A stretch of 64,000 bases of DNA, from positions 27,044,927 to 27,108,926 of the forward strand of contig CM046870.1 of assembly GCA_025617745.1 (NCBI GenBank), given 5' to 3'. A program made the translations under genes and the position numbers. The notes beneath the pieces were generated by a model, which saw only the letters and a list, made by a program, of their open reading frames with translations, was not told the DNA's origin and made no database searches. Shown here in pieces: positions 46,347 through 57,258 of the stretch. Source of the stretch: Heliocidaris erythrogramma (lineage: Eukaryota > Echinodermata > Echinoidea > Camarodonta > Echinometridae). Numbering within the stretch: the first letter of the stretch is position 1; each line of letters opens with the position of its first letter.

Positions 46347-47273
46347 GGTAAGAAAAGTTACTTTCTTATAATATATTTTGCTATAATTTTTATACATATA
46401 TGTTATTTCAATGACAGTGATAATCTAGAGAACATTGGAATGTGTTATCTCATCTTATTCATGATTTTATTATATGATGTCTTCCTATAACTTGGTAAAT
46501 TGTTAATATGACTGATGACAAGTCAATGAATTCAAAGTAGAATTCATTACTATACCTCATTTGATTGTGTATGCTTGTGAGTACTGTATATTAAGAGATA
46601 CAGTAATGGTTAAACTTTGTATAGATATCTTTTGTAGTTTTAACCAAATCTTGAAGTATTGAGATAGTTTTACAGTGAAACTTATGTAGACGCACTAATT
46701 ATAGTCCAAGTCATGCTGTGTACGTATATAATATATACGCTCTTTTACACTTGGCGCACCAGTGCACTGGGTTATGTAATGATCATGAACTTGGAAGGAC
46801 CGTTGCCTTGACCACTGGAAAATCTGTTTGCTTTTTGGATCTGTAGTATCCTTAGATTTAAGTCATTGCATACCAGTATAGCGTAGTGTCATTAATATTG
46901 TACAGTAGTTAGTGACTTTGAGAGCGAAAAGTATATAGCAGTAAGGGATCAGCTCAGAATAGTCAAGAATGTATATAGTTGGTTGATGTTAGTTTCAGGG
47001 ACTATATAGCACACGAGTTCCCTAGTACTAAAAGTTAGACCCACGGATCAACAAATAAAGTATAAGTGAAAAGAGCAATTTAGTAAGGCAACAATAGTCA
47101 AAATTGACTAGTTTGCCTATTTTAAAACAACAACAACAACAACAGTACTTTAGGGATCAACTTGAAAGTTGTAGCGTTTTAGGTTTCGTATTTTGAGAAC
47201 AAAGGATTTATAGTCACTTGTAATGTATTTTCTCTTTGTTTCTTCATTGATTGGTAGAATAGCTTAGATATAT
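46347..47273. other. Unique DNA between the 56-bp repeats; no gene seen
   Basis: AT-rich without exon signals. Confidence 0.5.
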
Positions 47274-47511
47274 CAATAGACCTATTTACTAAGTGATTCA
47301 AATTTATGGATGTTTCTTTCCTGGGGACCTAGTAACGAGGTATTCCATTAACCTGTTATTAATGATTGAACTACAATACTTGGAATCCAGTTTGCATACA
47401 TTACTTGTTGCTATGTCTGACAAGCCTCTGGCAAGCTTTCAGGTTGTCAAGAACAACATTTGTTTCAAAAGTATGCATAAAATTTGAATCACTTAGTAAA
47501 CAGGTCTATTG
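47274..47511. mobile_element. 238-bp MITE with ~35-bp TIRs
   Basis: CAATAGACCTATTTACTAAG then TGATTCAAATTTATGG at the left; the complement (GAATCACTTAGTAAACAGGT, then CTATTG) closes at 47511. No frame. Superfamily unknown. Confidence 0.85.
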
Positions 47512-47766
47512 GGATATTAGTTATTGGTGTTATTTTGAGGACTCTTAGTTATAAATAGAATGAAAATGATAAAGATAGATTTTCCTTTTACTTTATGAGT
47601 TATTGATTAAAGCATTTATGAGGGAAATATAAGGATCATTATCTTGTTAGCATGTATGTTTGTAGACATGATGAGAGACTGATAGATTATGTCTATTCTT
47701 GATTATGTAATCATTGTTTCTTGAATTGTTTTGGAAAGAACCTAGTTAATATATCATTCTTATTTT

Positions 47767-47821
47767 TGATGCCCAATAACCAAGTGACTGACCATTATCT
47801 TCTCTTCTTACTTTTAATTAA
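47767..47821 (+). repeat. 56-bp direct repeat, copy 2
   Basis: TGATGCCCAATAACCAAGTG ... TTATCTTCTCTTCTTACTTT; three or four substitutions from copy 1. Confidence 0.9.
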
Positions 47822-48705
47822 CGGTTTTAATACCATCCCTCCGGGGAGCGGTAACATAGACAATACAAAATCAAGAAGGAAATTACATTCGGGAAAATGA
47901 AAAGAGCATAAAAATATCGACATTGTAAACCAGACTTTGGTAAACTTAAAAGGGAGCTTGGGGGGGGGGGGGGGGGGGGGGTCCTATCCAGACTCTGTGT
48001 GGGTATGTGTGGGTGTGATGATTTATCTGGATAGTCCTGCAGCCAACTGAGCTGATGCCGTACAGATCAATAGCAGCAGACCAATTACAATTTTTTATTT
48101 TTCAGGGCCTTAAAAAAATTGGGGGCTACGCCAGCTTCACGCGGAGCTGGATACGCCACTGTATACATCTATATATAGGAGCATGTATAAGTGGGTACAC
48201 GCATGGATTTAATTACAAAGCTCGCAGTAGGATACCACCACTTGAATCAACGCCAATTCTGTAGGAAAGACAGTACGTGATGAAATATTGATTGATTCGA
48301 TTTTTTTAAAGGGGCAAGGAAACATAGGCTTGGCATAATATGCTGCCCTATCACAGGGCGAGTACCACAAGCCTGAGCAAATATTAGAAGGGTGGGTAGA
48401 CTGACAAATAAATCTATGCCCTCATAATGATGGATGGTGAATATAAATTTTAGTCTAGGCTAGCTATACGTGGAAGGATTGTGACGTGTTGATCTAGTGC
48501 CAGATGGTGATGTATTGAAAAATAAAAATCACAACTATGAATTGAAGAGAAATGGAAAGGGGTGGTATAACGTAGATAATGCCTCAGTCATATATGGGCG
48601 AACCCATTCCAAAGCGACCGCTAATCGACGAAGTCTTGGCAATTCGGGTGTAATGCAGTTTTATGATCGGTCTGATTCAATCAGGTATCGGTCTCATCGA
48701 GATAA
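47822..48705. other. Intergenic; 22-base G-run and isolated hAT-like right end
   Basis: A G-run at about 47960-47981 and GAGCTGGATACGCCACTG ending at 48161. The frame at 48497-48757 has no recognisable domain. Confidence 0.6.
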
Positions 48706-48786
48706 ATCAATCTTACGATTGATATCAATCGTAAGTCTATGGCAAACCATGTACTGAGGAGTTACAATTGATCGTAAGATTGATTG
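48706..48786. repeat. Perfect 24-bp palindrome plus third arm
   Basis: CTTACGATTGATATCAATCG followed by TAAG (48712-48735) is a perfect palindrome. ATCGTAAGATTGATT at about 48770-48784 is the exact complement of AATCAATCTTACGAT at 48705-48719, so the segment can fold in two ways. Confidence 0.9.
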
Positions 48787-50209
48787 TATCTCTTTATGTT
48801 ACAGGCCTGAGAGTTTCTGAAGAGGGAACAGAGGAAGGAGGACAAAAGATGTGTGAGAGAAGGGATAGAGACAGACATTAAAGACGAATGGATAAATGAG
48901 ATTCATCAGAATAAAAAAAATAAATATTGGCGTAATCGATATCACATCACCAACCACTTGACACTCGCTCTCTCTATACAGCTTTCATATTATTAACAAA
49001 CATACAAAATAGCCATAATGGGCATCGCTGTGTATTCATTAAAATCTCGTCAAAGCTAAAATAATTGATTACAACACACACCGGTGTTCGCATGAGACCG
49101 TACACTGTAATATGATTACGAGCTATTATTATGCATGATCGAGTGCCGATGTTGTATAATTAGTGTTACTGTTTACCAGTTGTGCTGTATACAATGCTTA
49201 TTTTCATGTTTATTTTTACAAAACTTTCTTATCTTGAACGTTCTATTTATCATGTCTATGTTGTAATATTGAACAACCTGACCGATATCATAATCATGTT
49301 TTGTGTATTTAAGTTATGAAAAAGGGTATACTCATAGATAAAGAAACTGCTCTGCTCACCAAATAGTATAATAACGGGGTGATCATGGTTTTTAAGAAAT
49401 GCGTTGGCGTTTGGCATGTGACTGTCTCAGTGATAAAGACAAAATAGTACGTCTCTCCTGGGTATGGAGCGGGAAATGTATATTAATGTCTTTTCAAAGT
49501 ACACGGATACCACACCCGGGATTTGAACCAGGACGTCCTTGTTAATCCAGAGTCTTTTTCCAGTAAATAACATGTATTACTTGCGTCGGCCAATGGCTTT
49601 TCTACACCAATCGTTTAGCATAAGACACGTTCACCGTACACAAATCATACAACATTACTGTAGGAGATGCAGTTTAAACTAGCGTTAAACTTCTGCCACA
49701 GATTTAAAGGCATACATTTTGCTTTAAGTAATTATCAATGGTTACTTTTCTGACGTTTAAAAATTACTTATACCATGGCATGTATAATAAACATTGGAGT
49801 AGCTGTAGGGACAGGGGCGCACATGCCCTCCCCCATCGAATAGTGAAAATTAAAAAAAAAGGGGGGGGCATGTAACATGAGGAAGGGAGGGGGGGGGGGG
49901 GGGGCAACATGAAAAAGAACATGAAGCGACCCTCCGCTATCTCTCTCTTGGTTGTCATGTTTTATCGCATTTAATCAACCTCCTAAGACTGGTATCCCCC
50001 ACCCGAAAACACCAGTGCCCCTCAATGAATGGGCCCATGCGACGCCGCAGTAGATGAACATCCTTAATATTATTGATTTAATTGATTCAAGTTCACATTC
50101 ATTTTCTTCTTACTTTATACATCTCAATTTGCCCTTTAAAAAAGATTGAAGGAAAAAAAAACTTGATTGAAAAAAGCTGAACTCTCTCCTAATGGTCTTG
50201 ATTGCAGGT
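48787..50209. other. Intergenic, no gene seen
   Basis: G-runs near 49861 and 49888-49904 on otherwise unremarkable DNA. A B-box-like GGTTCAAATCC on the minus strand near 49515-49525 is the only RNA polymerase III hint. Confidence 0.55.
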
Positions 50210-50462
50210 GTGCGCGGGAAGCGGAAAATATGACGTCACTCTCTCACGCCGACGCCGGTCGTCTGTCTGAAGGCTGCTCATTTCGGCAGGCGCACGGACG
50301 CAAAGGTTGATGTATTATTTTCCTGCAACGTGTCGGTGTGTCGGAGGAGTATTCCCCTGGAATTATTAAAGATGCAGCTGAATAGATATAGGAGATCGCA
50401 TCAAACTTGGATATTATTCTAACCTTTCTGTTTATTCTGGTGCTCATCGTATCCTAAACAAG
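50210..50462 (+). promoter_or_regulatory. Probable promoter (CRE) and untranslated exon 1 of the downstream gene
   Basis: CpG-rich island in AT-rich DNA: GCGCGGGAAGCGGAAAAT, then a perfect cAMP-response element TGACGTCA at 50231-50238, then cgccgacgccggtcg. A donor AAG/GTGAGG lies at 50462/50463. If spliced to the acceptor at 61558, the leader has an in-frame TAA near 50420-50422 upstream of the ATG at 61576, consistent with a non-coding first exon. It also carries a five-codon upstream ORF (ATGCAGCTGAATAG region near 50372). Pairing with the 61.5-kb exon is an inference; the transcription start is not mapped. Confidence 0.55.
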
Positions 50463-51423
50463 GTGAGGATTTGTATTTGGCAAACAAAAGAAAAAAATAT
50501 AGACCCGAAAAAGAAAAACAAAAAAAAAAACAGACATAAAAATATTAATTTTATAGATTTTGCAACTTTGCTCATAATGCTCATAATGTCCAAAAAAAAA
50601 GACATAAAAATATTAATTTGTAGGTTGTACAACTTTGCTCATAATGTCAAATTCATTGGGTAAAGCGATTACTGAAGGAATTACAGTCAACTATATGCAT
50701 AACTTCTCAAGGGGTCAACAGGGCCAAAATTCTAAATTACAAATTACAACTGGTTAATTTGATTCCGAAGGGGGGAAAAGAGTAATCTTAAAAGTACATG
50801 TATATGTCGGCGGAATGATATCTAAACAGGAAAAATGAAGAAGAGGGAAATAATTATATATGATTCATCTTTATTTTTTGCTAAATGGTTGTGTATCTAT
50901 CATGAAATTCATGTTTTTTAGAGCTGTCATTTACCCCATGAGAAAAATGTAATACGCTTTAAAAATTGTTTGGTGAAGATTGACTAACATGGGGGCGATT
51001 ATGTGTCCAGCTAATTTTTTGACAATTCTGTGCCCAACTTGTACTGTTTTACCAACTCACATTCCTCTTTTAGTAGAAACTGATCAAAAATTACTCCACT
51101 TAGGCATTTACTTGTTAAGAATCTCGTTGGATACATAATTACCTACATGTTTACCAATTTTTTTCAGTGTATTTTTTTACAGTGTATTTGGATATTTTAA
51201 TACCTTCCCGTGGTTGTGAGCATAATGCTGCGTGAGTTTGTGCATGAAGAAAAATACAGAACGAAATGTTAACGATATAATGCTGTTGGAGACGATAGGG
51301 ATACTTTGGTCAAATTGAAAAATAAATGTGTGGATATGTTGCTTGAAATGATTTTTATAATGTACGAGTATGGTTACTGTAATTCACAAAATACAACTGT
51401 CATTAAATCTGTCATACCATTAC
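50463..51423. other. Probable intron 1 start; 68-bp tandem duplication at 50533-50648
   Basis: GACATAAAAATATTAATTT ... AACTTTGCTCATAATG occurs at 50533-50590 and 50601-50648. The rest is AT-rich without features. Confidence 0.7.
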
Positions 51424-51574
51424 GTCTACTACTACTAGTACTACTAGTACTACGACTATACTGCTGCTGCTGCTGCTGCTACTACTACTAATAATAATAC
51501 TTCTACTACTTATTCATCTACTAATACTACTACCACCACCACCACCGCTACTGCTACTACTACTACTACTATTG

Positions 51575-51612
<38 letters not shown>

Positions 51613-51642
51613 GCTACTACCACTACTTCTACTACTACTATA

Positions 51643-51678
<36 letters not shown>

Positions 51679-51749
51679 TTACTACTACCATTACTACTAC
51701 TATACTACTATTACTTATACTACTACTACTGCTGCTACCATTACTACTA

Positions 51750-51781
<32 letters not shown>

Positions 51782-51799
51782 TTGCAGCTACTACTTCTG

Positions 51800-51832
<33 letters not shown>

Positions 51833-51858
51833 ACTACTTCTTCTTCTTCTACTACTAT

Positions 51859-51915
<57 letters not shown>

Positions 51916-52009
51916 TATTTAGACTACTACTACTACTATAACTTCTACTACTACTACTACTACTTCTACTACTACTACTACTACTACTATTATACTACTA
52001 CCATTACTT

Positions 52010-52045
<36 letters not shown>

Positions 52046-52093
52046 TTACTTCTTCTCCTGCTACTACTACTACTACTACTACTACTACTATAA

Positions 52094-52129
<36 letters not shown>

Positions 52130-52154
52130 TACTTCTACTATAATACGACTACCG

Positions 52155-52185
<31 letters not shown>

Positions 52186-52216
52186 CACGACCACGCTACT
52201 ACTACTTCCACTATTG
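51424..52216. repeat. (ACT)n microsatellite, about 790 bp
   Basis: ACT triplets with occasional GCT, TTC and ACC interruptions and a few one-base slips. Among the longest arrays in the window. The poly-Val/Ser frame at 51715-51915 on the minus strand is a repeat translation. Confidence 0.96.
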
Positions 52217-52240
52217 CCCTAAATTCGTTAAGAGAGGCAA

Positions 52241-52474
52241 TGTATTCTGTGCAATTTAACTAAGTATACTGTATAGAGAGCGTCAATAATAAATTATCTT
52301 GATTAGAATGGAGGAAATTGATGAAGAACTTTTTATAGAAGAGATTGCAGATTTTCTTGTATTCTGTGCAATTTAACTAAGTATAATGTATAGAGAGCGT
52401 CAATAATAAATTATCTTGATTAGAATGGAGGAAATTGATGAAGATCTTTTTACAGAAGAGATTGCAGATTTTCT
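52241..52474. repeat. Two-copy tandem duplication, 117-bp unit
   Basis: TGTATTCTGTGCAATTTAAC begins both copies (52241 and 52358). The copies differ at only a handful of positions (tatactgtat/tataatgtat, gaagaact/gaagatct, ttatag/ttacag), so this duplication is recent. Confidence 0.95.
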
Positions 52475-52554
52475 TTACAGTCATAGGGAGAGAGATAACT
52501 AAAAAGATAATTAAAAAGTGGCGATTAGTTCCAGAAGAGAAGGTAAAAGAGGGG

Positions 52555-52652
52555 GTAGAAAGAAAGGGTGGAGAGAGAGAGGGGGAAAGAGGGAGAGAGA
52601 TAGAGATAGATAGAGAGAGAGAGATAGAAAGGGTGGAGAGAGAGAGGGGAAG

Positions 52653-52684
<32 letters not shown>

Positions 52685-52786
52685 AGAGATAGAAAGGGTG
52701 GAGAGAGAGAGGGGGGAAGAGGGAGAGAGATAGAGATAGATAGAGAGAGAGAGAGATAGAAAGGGTGGAGAGAGAGAGGGGGGAAG

Positions 52787-52818
<32 letters not shown>

Positions 52819-52852
52819 AGAGATAGAAAGGGTGGAGAGAGAGAGGGGGAAG

Positions 52853-52884
<32 letters not shown>

Positions 52885-52905
52885 AGAGAGAGATAGAAAG
52901 GGGGG
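52555..52905. repeat. Polypurine minisatellite, ~66-bp unit
   Basis: GATAGAAAGGGTGGAGAGAG recurs about every 65-70 bp (near 52556, 52625, 52690, 52757, 52825, 52890), with (GA)n, GGGGGAAGAGGG and GATAGAGATAGA in each unit. All purine except scattered T. Confidence 0.92.
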
Positions 52906-54271
52906 GGGGATGAGATTGTGAATAATATAGGAAAACGGGTAGAGATAGAGAGGAAAATTGGACAAAAGAGAAAGAGAGTATATTAGGGGAATAGACCCTG
53001 AAGAGTATAGGGAGATGTGGGGGGGGGGGGGGGGGGGGGGGGGAGAGAGATTTTTTAAAGGATTTATTATGTGAACTATCTAAACAGCTTATCTATTAAG
53101 GGTAAAATTAAAACGAAAGTTTCACCAGACTGATATATTGAGAGGAAATGTTCTGATTATCAGGACACCTCTTAAATTTATATTCCATGCATATTCTATT
53201 TAGTCATAATATATACATTTTACATTATATTGCTAAACGTATTCAAAGCAAGAAAAGAAAACAAAGGTTTTACAATGCGTTGGCGTAATTGATAGCCGTA
53301 ACCCCTCCAGAAAAACAGTTCGTGACCTATTAAACTTGTCATAAATGATTTAGACGCCACCCACTTCTATTTCCTTAGTCTGTTAATGCTCGCAAACTTT
53401 AAAAAGCAAATACCTATGCGTATGTATACACAATAAACCAGTTTGATAAATTTGAAATCTTTTAGGAGCGCCTTTTTAAAAACGAAATTCAATGTTAAAT
53501 TGAGTCAATTTCGTTGTTTATGAGCATTTTCCCCAAACTTGTCATGCGAAGAAGGGTAAATGACTTTAGGCGTTATTACAAGACAAACCTCTGTCGGAAA
53601 TAATTTTGTAATAAATTTCTAACGCATTATTCAAACAAAATGTCGTTCCTGTTATGAAAAAAAAATTGTAACAAATAAAATATCGTCCTGCCTCATGTCG
53701 TATATACAACATTTTCTGATTTCTACAAAAATATTGCAGGCCAATGCAAGCCGCTATCAGATATATCTTATATGCAAGTTTTCAATACCCGTCTAAAAAA
53801 TGAATTTTGTGAGTTTTTTTTTTAAAATAGTAATTTGGATTCAAGTTTCAGGATGAAAATCTAATCAATATCTTTATCAGATCTTCTCAAAACCCGTCAT
53901 GGCTATCACAGCAATGATCTTTACGAGTTTTCTGGCTGCAATGACATGAATTTCCACTTTCAGTTTTTCATAATACTGTTTAATATCATTCAGGGAAATC
54001 TTCTGTTTTGAAATTGTTTCATGAAACTGTTCTAGAATTGTGGAAAATAATATTTGTTTATTGCATCAAAAGCAATAGGATCGTGAATGTCATTACTTCC
54101 TCTCTGATATCGGAATAATTATTTAGTATGAGTCATATAAAATTCCGGTAAAATTCCTGAAACTCATGTCATTATTATACCATTAACGTTATGTTTTTCA
54201 AAATAGAAGGCCTTTCTCTGCTAATATTGGGTCAAGGTATTAAGCCATTCCAAACGATCATTTTGATATTC
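52906..54271. other. Probable intron; 24-base G-run at 53020-53043
   Basis: AT-rich with no exon or organised repeat recognised beyond the G-run. Confidence 0.6.
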
Positions 54272-54506
54272 TTGAAATACAGGATCCATATATTAACGAA
54301 AATTACCTGCTAAAATTTTGTCTATTACCTATCATTTTGTTGGGAAAAAATAGTTGTGGAATTCAGAGTGTTTCAAATTGTAATTTCTACATGACCTTTA
54401 TAGTTTTGAAATACAGACATTTTAAAGCTTGAACTACAGGATTGAAATACAGTATTCATATAATAACGAAAATTGCCTGCTAAAATATTGTCTATTACCA
54501 ATCACT
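54272..54506. repeat. Direct repeat pair, period ~170 bp
   Basis: TTGAAATACAGGATCCATAT ... CGAAAATTACCTGCTAAAAT at 54272-54338 recurs as TTGAAATACAGTATTCATAT ... at 54442-54506. TTTTGAAATACAGAC also appears at 54403. Confidence 0.8.
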
Positions 54507-55395
54507 AACTTCTTCAAAAGTAAGATGAAAGAACCCTGTAACCATTTTGTGGCGTTAAATTCGAGGTTTACATCCAGTGATGGCCTGATTTACTGTATAA
54601 TTAGGAGATACGCATTAGAATCATATTCATCTTTTGGACATAAGAATAAAATCACATAAAATAACAAAAAAAAATACTCAATAATTCACAAGGAATTTAA
54701 AAAAAAATTGAAATGGTATTTTTTCTGATGAAATTATAATTAGTTTCTTACCGGAAAGCTAGATCAATTTTCAATTCTCGTTTGCTTGTTTTTTCCACTT
54801 GAGCTGGAAAGCAAAAAATTATGCATGCTGAGATTTTTGAGTATCTTGCTAAGATATTTTTTGCATTTACAAAAAAAATGTGGGCTTTAAAGCTATATGG
54901 AGGATACGCGGGAAAAGCAATAACCAAAGAACTACTTGAAGTACACAGGTGTATGTAGATGGAATGATGAAGATGAGGAATTAGGATTGAGAAGGAATTT
55001 GAGAGGAAGTGAAGAGAAAATTTAGAATTTCAAGCGCTGAGCTAATTATTCTTTCCAGATTAGAATTCTCATTAACTGGCGATTTAAGACGAGATAAAAG
55101 GATAGCGAAGCTAGGAGTTGAAGTAGATTTGCTATCAGGCACAATGCGCATAGTTTAATTTCCACGCATTTGTGTGTAAAGGTCTGAAGTTGTTCTTGTC
55201 AGATTATAAGGACGACGATGATGAGAGTGATGATGAAGATGATGATGATGATGACAGATGTTAGTGGTTGTTGTGTAAATTAAATGAAGAATCACAATGA
55301 TGATGATGATGATGATGAAGTTGATTGTAGTAATGGTGGAAATTTAATGATAATGATAATGATAATGATAATATCTGCCACGAAACTGACTCTTA
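54507..55395. other. Probable intron; (GAT)n and (AATGAT)n at 55208-55370
   Basis: No exon seen. The triplet arrays are short. Confidence 0.65.
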
Positions 55396-55857
55396 TTGGT
55401 GAAAGTTTGAAAGTTTGAACGCATCCCGGACAAGCAATAAGAAAGTTATGAATTTTTGAAAGTTGTAATTACTATACCAATGGGAATTTCAAATTGGCCG
55501 AATAGGTGTAATGTAGCTGTGGACAACTCCCCCATTCGCTCAAACACACAAAATAACTAAAATGTCACTATTTTCAAAATGTTTTACTCAGTAGGATCTT
55601 TTTCTTTCATGAGGACCTATAACAATATGCTATCTCTAATATATTTTGAGTACTGCCCCGCGGGTAAAAGCGCCTCGAAGAAAATCGCAAATTAATGATA
55701 TTTTTGTGTACGACAAACGGGGGAGTTGTCCACAAAAATGTCACAATCGACTCACCAAATTGCCAATTTGAGATTCGCATAGATGTAGTGAACTCATTTT
55801 TCAAACATCCCTATAACTTTCTTAGTCCTTGTCCGATTTCTCTTAAACTTTCACCAT
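55396..55857. repeat. Inverted repeat with ~145-bp diverged arms
   Basis: Left arm 55396-55540, right arm 55711-55857. Matching blocks in order: TTGGTGAAAGTTT, GGACAAG-AATAAGAAAGTTAT, TCAAATTGGC, TGTGGACAACTCCCCC. The ~170-bp spacer is unrelated. Probably an old transposable element or an inverted duplication; the frames on both strands here are shadows. Confidence 0.75.
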
Positions 55858-57127
55858 CCTGTTTTTCTTATTTTTCTGCTTTCACGCAAATCATCTTATC
55901 ACCAAGGTTGGATTGCCCTTTAATCACCCCTCTATACGTTGTGTAAACACTGGGTTATATTTTCCACGCCAGCCCCCTTTTCGCGATGAGTTTGATGAAT
56001 TACAATATTCATTAAATAAATACACGGTCTGGGTAGAACGATTGTTTAGTGCAACGACTGAGTATTGACAGAATCGTTATTTGTCTTGCAACAGCTGTCT
56101 AGAATTTCTAATCCAGTTTCAGGTCGAAGAAATAATACTGAAATTGTCACGTTCGGCTCTTTGTGCTAAGTGATCTATGATCGATCTCTAAGAGGATAGT
56201 GTATAGAGGAAACCATATAAATACGACTGAGTATACTATAATTACGTTGGCGCACATCATGGTTCTATTAAATTATCATGCACTTATATTACTGCGTCAA
56301 GCTGAAATACAATACAACATCACAGATGACGAAATGTGTAATTCCCCATGAGAAATCCTCTATAAGAACTAAGAAAGAAAACCCCACGAATGATGTACTA
56401 TTACTTATCGCCCTAATACAGGCAATATATGTGACAAAAGAGAATCATTATTTCAATATACATATACCCTGTGTTCAAGGAAAATTATATTACGGGTTTT
56501 TACCATGATACAGATAGAAATATGGGCCTATAATAATATCCCTTTGGATTTCTTATTATTTGATTGAGAAAACTTCCTTGAAATATTTTGCATCAAATTT
56601 AACCCCTATGAAGCAAGAGAGAAAGAGAGAAAGAGAGAGAGAGAGAGAGGGAGAGAAGAAAACCGATGACACCCCCATGATGTGTGTGCGTACAGTGTGT
56701 GCGTGCGCACGCGCGTGTGGTGTGTACAATATATTGTATTGAAAGGAAATAACATATATAGACAGCTTTAGCATTGAACTCTCGTGAAAGCTAAGGAGTG
56801 CGCCGCGAAAGGAAATGAGAATAATATTTCTAAGTTCCTTACATCTTACCTTCCCCCAGCTTCAGAGAGGCACACGAGCCGATTTCTAATACGATCTTTG
56901 ATTACTTTTCTCCAGCCAATCAATTTAGAAGACACCCGTTTTCTTGGACAACCAACACGTTTTCCGATCTTTATTCAATCTCGATAATAATAAAAGCACA
57001 TTAAAACTGAATTACGATTTGCTTGAAATGCTTTTTTCTATTAAAATATAAAGATATAGTTGCAAGTATTCACTCATTACGAAGTCAAACTAGCCTCTAT
57101 GATGAAGAGGATTTTAGACCTTGACCT
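55858..57127. other. Probable intron; (GA)n and alternating TG/CG at 56619-56730
   Basis: (GA)n at 56619-56655 followed by GTGTGTGCGTACAGTGTGTG and GCGTGCGCACGCGCGTGTGG, an alternating purine-pyrimidine tract. Nothing else recognised. Confidence 0.7.
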
Positions 57128-57258
57128 AGCTTCATAAAACCTAATGCCCATGCATAAAAAGTTATATAATATAAGCTACTGAAATCGGTGCATCTGATTG
57201 GCTGATATCGAATTTGTTGTAGATTTGTCGCAGTTGTTATTCATAACAAGCTTTATGA
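57128..57258. mobile_element. CCAAT-type foldback MITE, most diverged copy
   Basis: Left AGCTTCATAAAACCTA, right CATAACAAGCTTTATGA. Core AAGCTACTGAAATCGGTGCA then TCTGATTGGCTGATATCG, clearly related to the 1990-2130 core. Confidence 0.65.

Noticed and set aside
46291-47821. LTR element bounded by 56-bp direct repeats
   Set aside because: The repeats are far too short for LTRs, do not start TG and end CA, and no polymerase or capsid-like frame lies between them.
49505-49560. Minus-strand tRNA or SINE (B-box GGTTCAAATCC)
   Set aside because: No convincing A-box at the right distance and no tail; too weak to list.
52525-52965. 146-codon minus-strand frame, Ser/Leu/Pro-rich
   Set aside because: Pure translation of the polypurine minisatellite; likewise frames at 5375-5692, 14960-15256, 21493-21753, 13120-13410 and 51715-51915.
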